Origin: Acidobacteriota bacterium
GTDB taxonomy: Bacteria > Acidobacteriota > Vicinamibacteria > Vicinamibacterales > UBA8438
Length of the DNA stretch: 47,034 nucleotides
NCBI GenBank assembly: GCA_015659035.1
Contig: DQNS01000117.1
Coordinates: 1 to 47,034, forward strand
Direction: 5' to 3'
A program made the translations under genes and the position numbers. The stretch's first letter is position 1. Each line of letters begins with the position of its first letter. The notes under the pieces were generated by a model, which did not search any database, had not been told where the DNA came from, and was given only the letters and a program-made list of their open reading frames with translations. Positions 45,884 to 47,034 of this stretch are shown in pieces.

Positions 45884-47034
45884 CTACCTTCCGTACACCC
45901 GGTCTCCGGGCGGCCATTTCGTGATGGTCACCGGTGAATGCTCGATGCGCGCCGAGCCATCCGCCGTGCGGTGCGCCAGGGAATGGGCAAGAAACCGCTC
46001 GTCATCCCGGTCAGGATAGTCCGTTCGCTGATGCGCCCCACGCGATTCGGTCCGCTGCGCGGCAGACCGGAGGATCACCTCGGCCAGATCGAGCATGTAG
46101 CCGAGTTCCACCGCCGAGACCAGCTCTGTGTTGAAGGTCCGACTCCGGTCGTCCAGCTTCAGATGACGGGCACGCCGACGCAAACGGCCCATCGTCTCAG
46201 CCGCCGCGTCAAGGGTGGCCCCCGTGCGGTAAATTCCCGCACTCTTCTCCATGGTCGTTTGCATTTCGGCCCGCAACGCGGCAATCCGCTCCGTCCCGTC
46301 GGTCGCGTCGAGGAGGTCGTCGTGCAGCCGTCGCTCCTCGTCTCGCACCTGAGCTTCCACGGACGTGCCGACGGGCCCCGACCGGTCTGCGAACTCGGCG
46401 GCCGCCCGTCCCGCCCTGGCGCCGAAGACAAGGCATTCGGTCAGAGAGTTCGACCCAAGACGATTGGCGCCGTTCAAGCTCACACAGGCCACCTCGCCTG
46501 CCGCATACAGTCCGGCGAGGGGCGTCGCGCCGTTGATGTCGGTGTGAACGCCACCCATCATGTAGTGGACGACCGGTCGGACCGGGATCATTTCCTTGAC
46601 GGGGTCGAGGTTGGCGTACTTCAGACACAGCTCGCGCACGAAGGGGAGTTTCTTGTCGATGACCTTCTCGCCGACCTGGCGAATATCTAGACTGACATAG
46701 TGGCCGTACGGACCTTCCAGCGTGCGACCCTTCTCCTGTTCCCTGATGAACGCTTGCGATAGCCGGTCCCGGGGACCGAGCTCCATCGACCGCAGCACTG
46801 GTTTGGGCTCCGGTTTGCCGAGATCGTAGTCCTGGAGATACCGGTAGCCGTCCTTGTTGACCAACCATCCGCCTTCGGAACGTGCGGCCTCGGTGATCAG
46901 GATCCCGGTCGCAGGCAGTCCCGTGGGATGGTACTGGATGAACTCCATGTCCTTGAGCGGCGCGCCCGCCCGATAGGCGAGCGCCATCCCGTCGCCGTTC
47001 TTGATGTTCGCGTTGGTTGTAAACGAGAAGATCT
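45884..47034 (-). CDS. frdA: Fumarate reductase/succinate dehydrogenase flavoprotein subunit, 5' part missing
   Basis: The C-terminal 383 or so residues; the gene continues beyond the window end (the open frame starts ...[17 protein letters not shown]). Active-site motifs include [13 protein letters not shown], the catalytic Arg and His segment [19 protein letters not shown], the FAD-binding [20 protein letters not shown] and [15 protein letters not shown]. It catalyses fumarate-succinate interconversion on the cytoplasmic side of the membrane. The stop is TAG, 4 bp before frdB. Confidence 0.95.
   Translation of the reverse strand, partial: IFSFTTNANIKNGDGMALAYRAGAPLKDMEFIQYHPTGLPATGILITEAARSEGGWLVNKDGYRYLQDYDLGKPEPKPVLRSMELGPRDRLSQAFIREQEKGRTLEGPYGHYVSLDIRQVGEKVIDKKLPFVRELCLKYANLDPVKEMIPVRPVVHYMMGGVHTDINGATPLAGLYAAGEVACVSLNGANRLGSNSLTECLVFGARAGRAAAEFADRSGPVGTSVEAQVRDEERRLHDDLLDATDGTERIAALRAEMQTTMEKSAGIYRTGATLDAAAETMGRLRRRARHLKLDDRSRTFNTELVSAVELGYMLDLAEVILRSAAQRTESRGAHQRTDYPDRDDERFLAHSLAHRTADGSARIEHSPVTITKWPPGDRVYGR

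Overview
The window is about 47 kb of GC-rich DNA (roughly two thirds G+C by eye) with a chromosomal, mostly housekeeping gene set. Gene content points to an acidobacterium, possibly of the Vicinamibacteria type: a MerR-TPR fusion, an AddAB pair, a TatT-type TRAP system, an acyl-AMP-ligase/carrier/acyltransferase fusion, four-subunit fumarate reductase, a selenocysteine tRNA and TTG/GTG starts. The taxonomy is inferred from gene repertoire and was not searched. Of the 44 coding regions and remnants I call, 24 end in TAG, 16 in TGA and 4 in TAA, which is odd for this base composition.

Layout. 1-2.1 kb: tRNA-Sec (cut by the window edge), a cold-shock protein, a zinc-ribbon protein, a MobA/MocA-like nucleotidyltransferase and tRNA-Ala(GGC). 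2.3-3.9 kb: an exported L-asparaginase and a small protein. 3.9-10.6 kb: a cluster of DnaA-box-like sites, then addB and addA for double-strand-break end processing. 10.7-13.2 kb: small zinc-ribbon and unknown proteins, a J-like protein without the HPD motif, and a broken membrane-protein gene. 13.3-21.3 kb: mrp, then on the minus strand pcm, an M61 peptidase behind a truncated phosphoesterase, and glk; then a MerR-TPR regulator, a DEAD-box helicase and infA. 21.5-29.3 kb: a lipid-activating fusion enzyme, a dienelactone-hydrolase-like lipoprotein, an outer-membrane-like protein, a threonine-dehydratase-like enzyme, cca and a SUMF1-domain protein. 29.4-37.5 kb: a plus-strand run TatT-DctP-DctQM-PD40 lipoprotein-M20 hydrolase-carnitine-acyltransferase homologue that lacks its catalytic histidine. 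37.5-47.0 kb: a proline dehydrogenase remnant, a PlsB-like acyltransferase, a glycine-zipper protein, a Na/Pi symporter with a PhoU protein, a ThiO-like oxidase, a MerR regulator and frdABCD (frdA runs off the window).

The most unusual property is the density of short structured repeats between genes. At least four families recur: (1) 158-172 bp elements with a conserved core but different, self-complementary outer arms; (2) degenerate AGGAGAC-type heptamer tracts ending in a GAAGCC/GGCTTC hairpin (six copies); (3) a structured element beginning at the TAG stop of two genes, one copy lying between frdC and frdD; (4) a 34-bp sequence at the 3' ends of two genes. Several copies supply gene parts: the tail of the threonine dehydratase, the last residues of the acyltransferase homologue, a probable Shine-Dalgarno for frdD and the first codons of addA. 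Three gene remnants (phosphoesterase, proline dehydrogenase, an unidentified membrane protein) add to a picture of intergenic regions reshaped by small elements.
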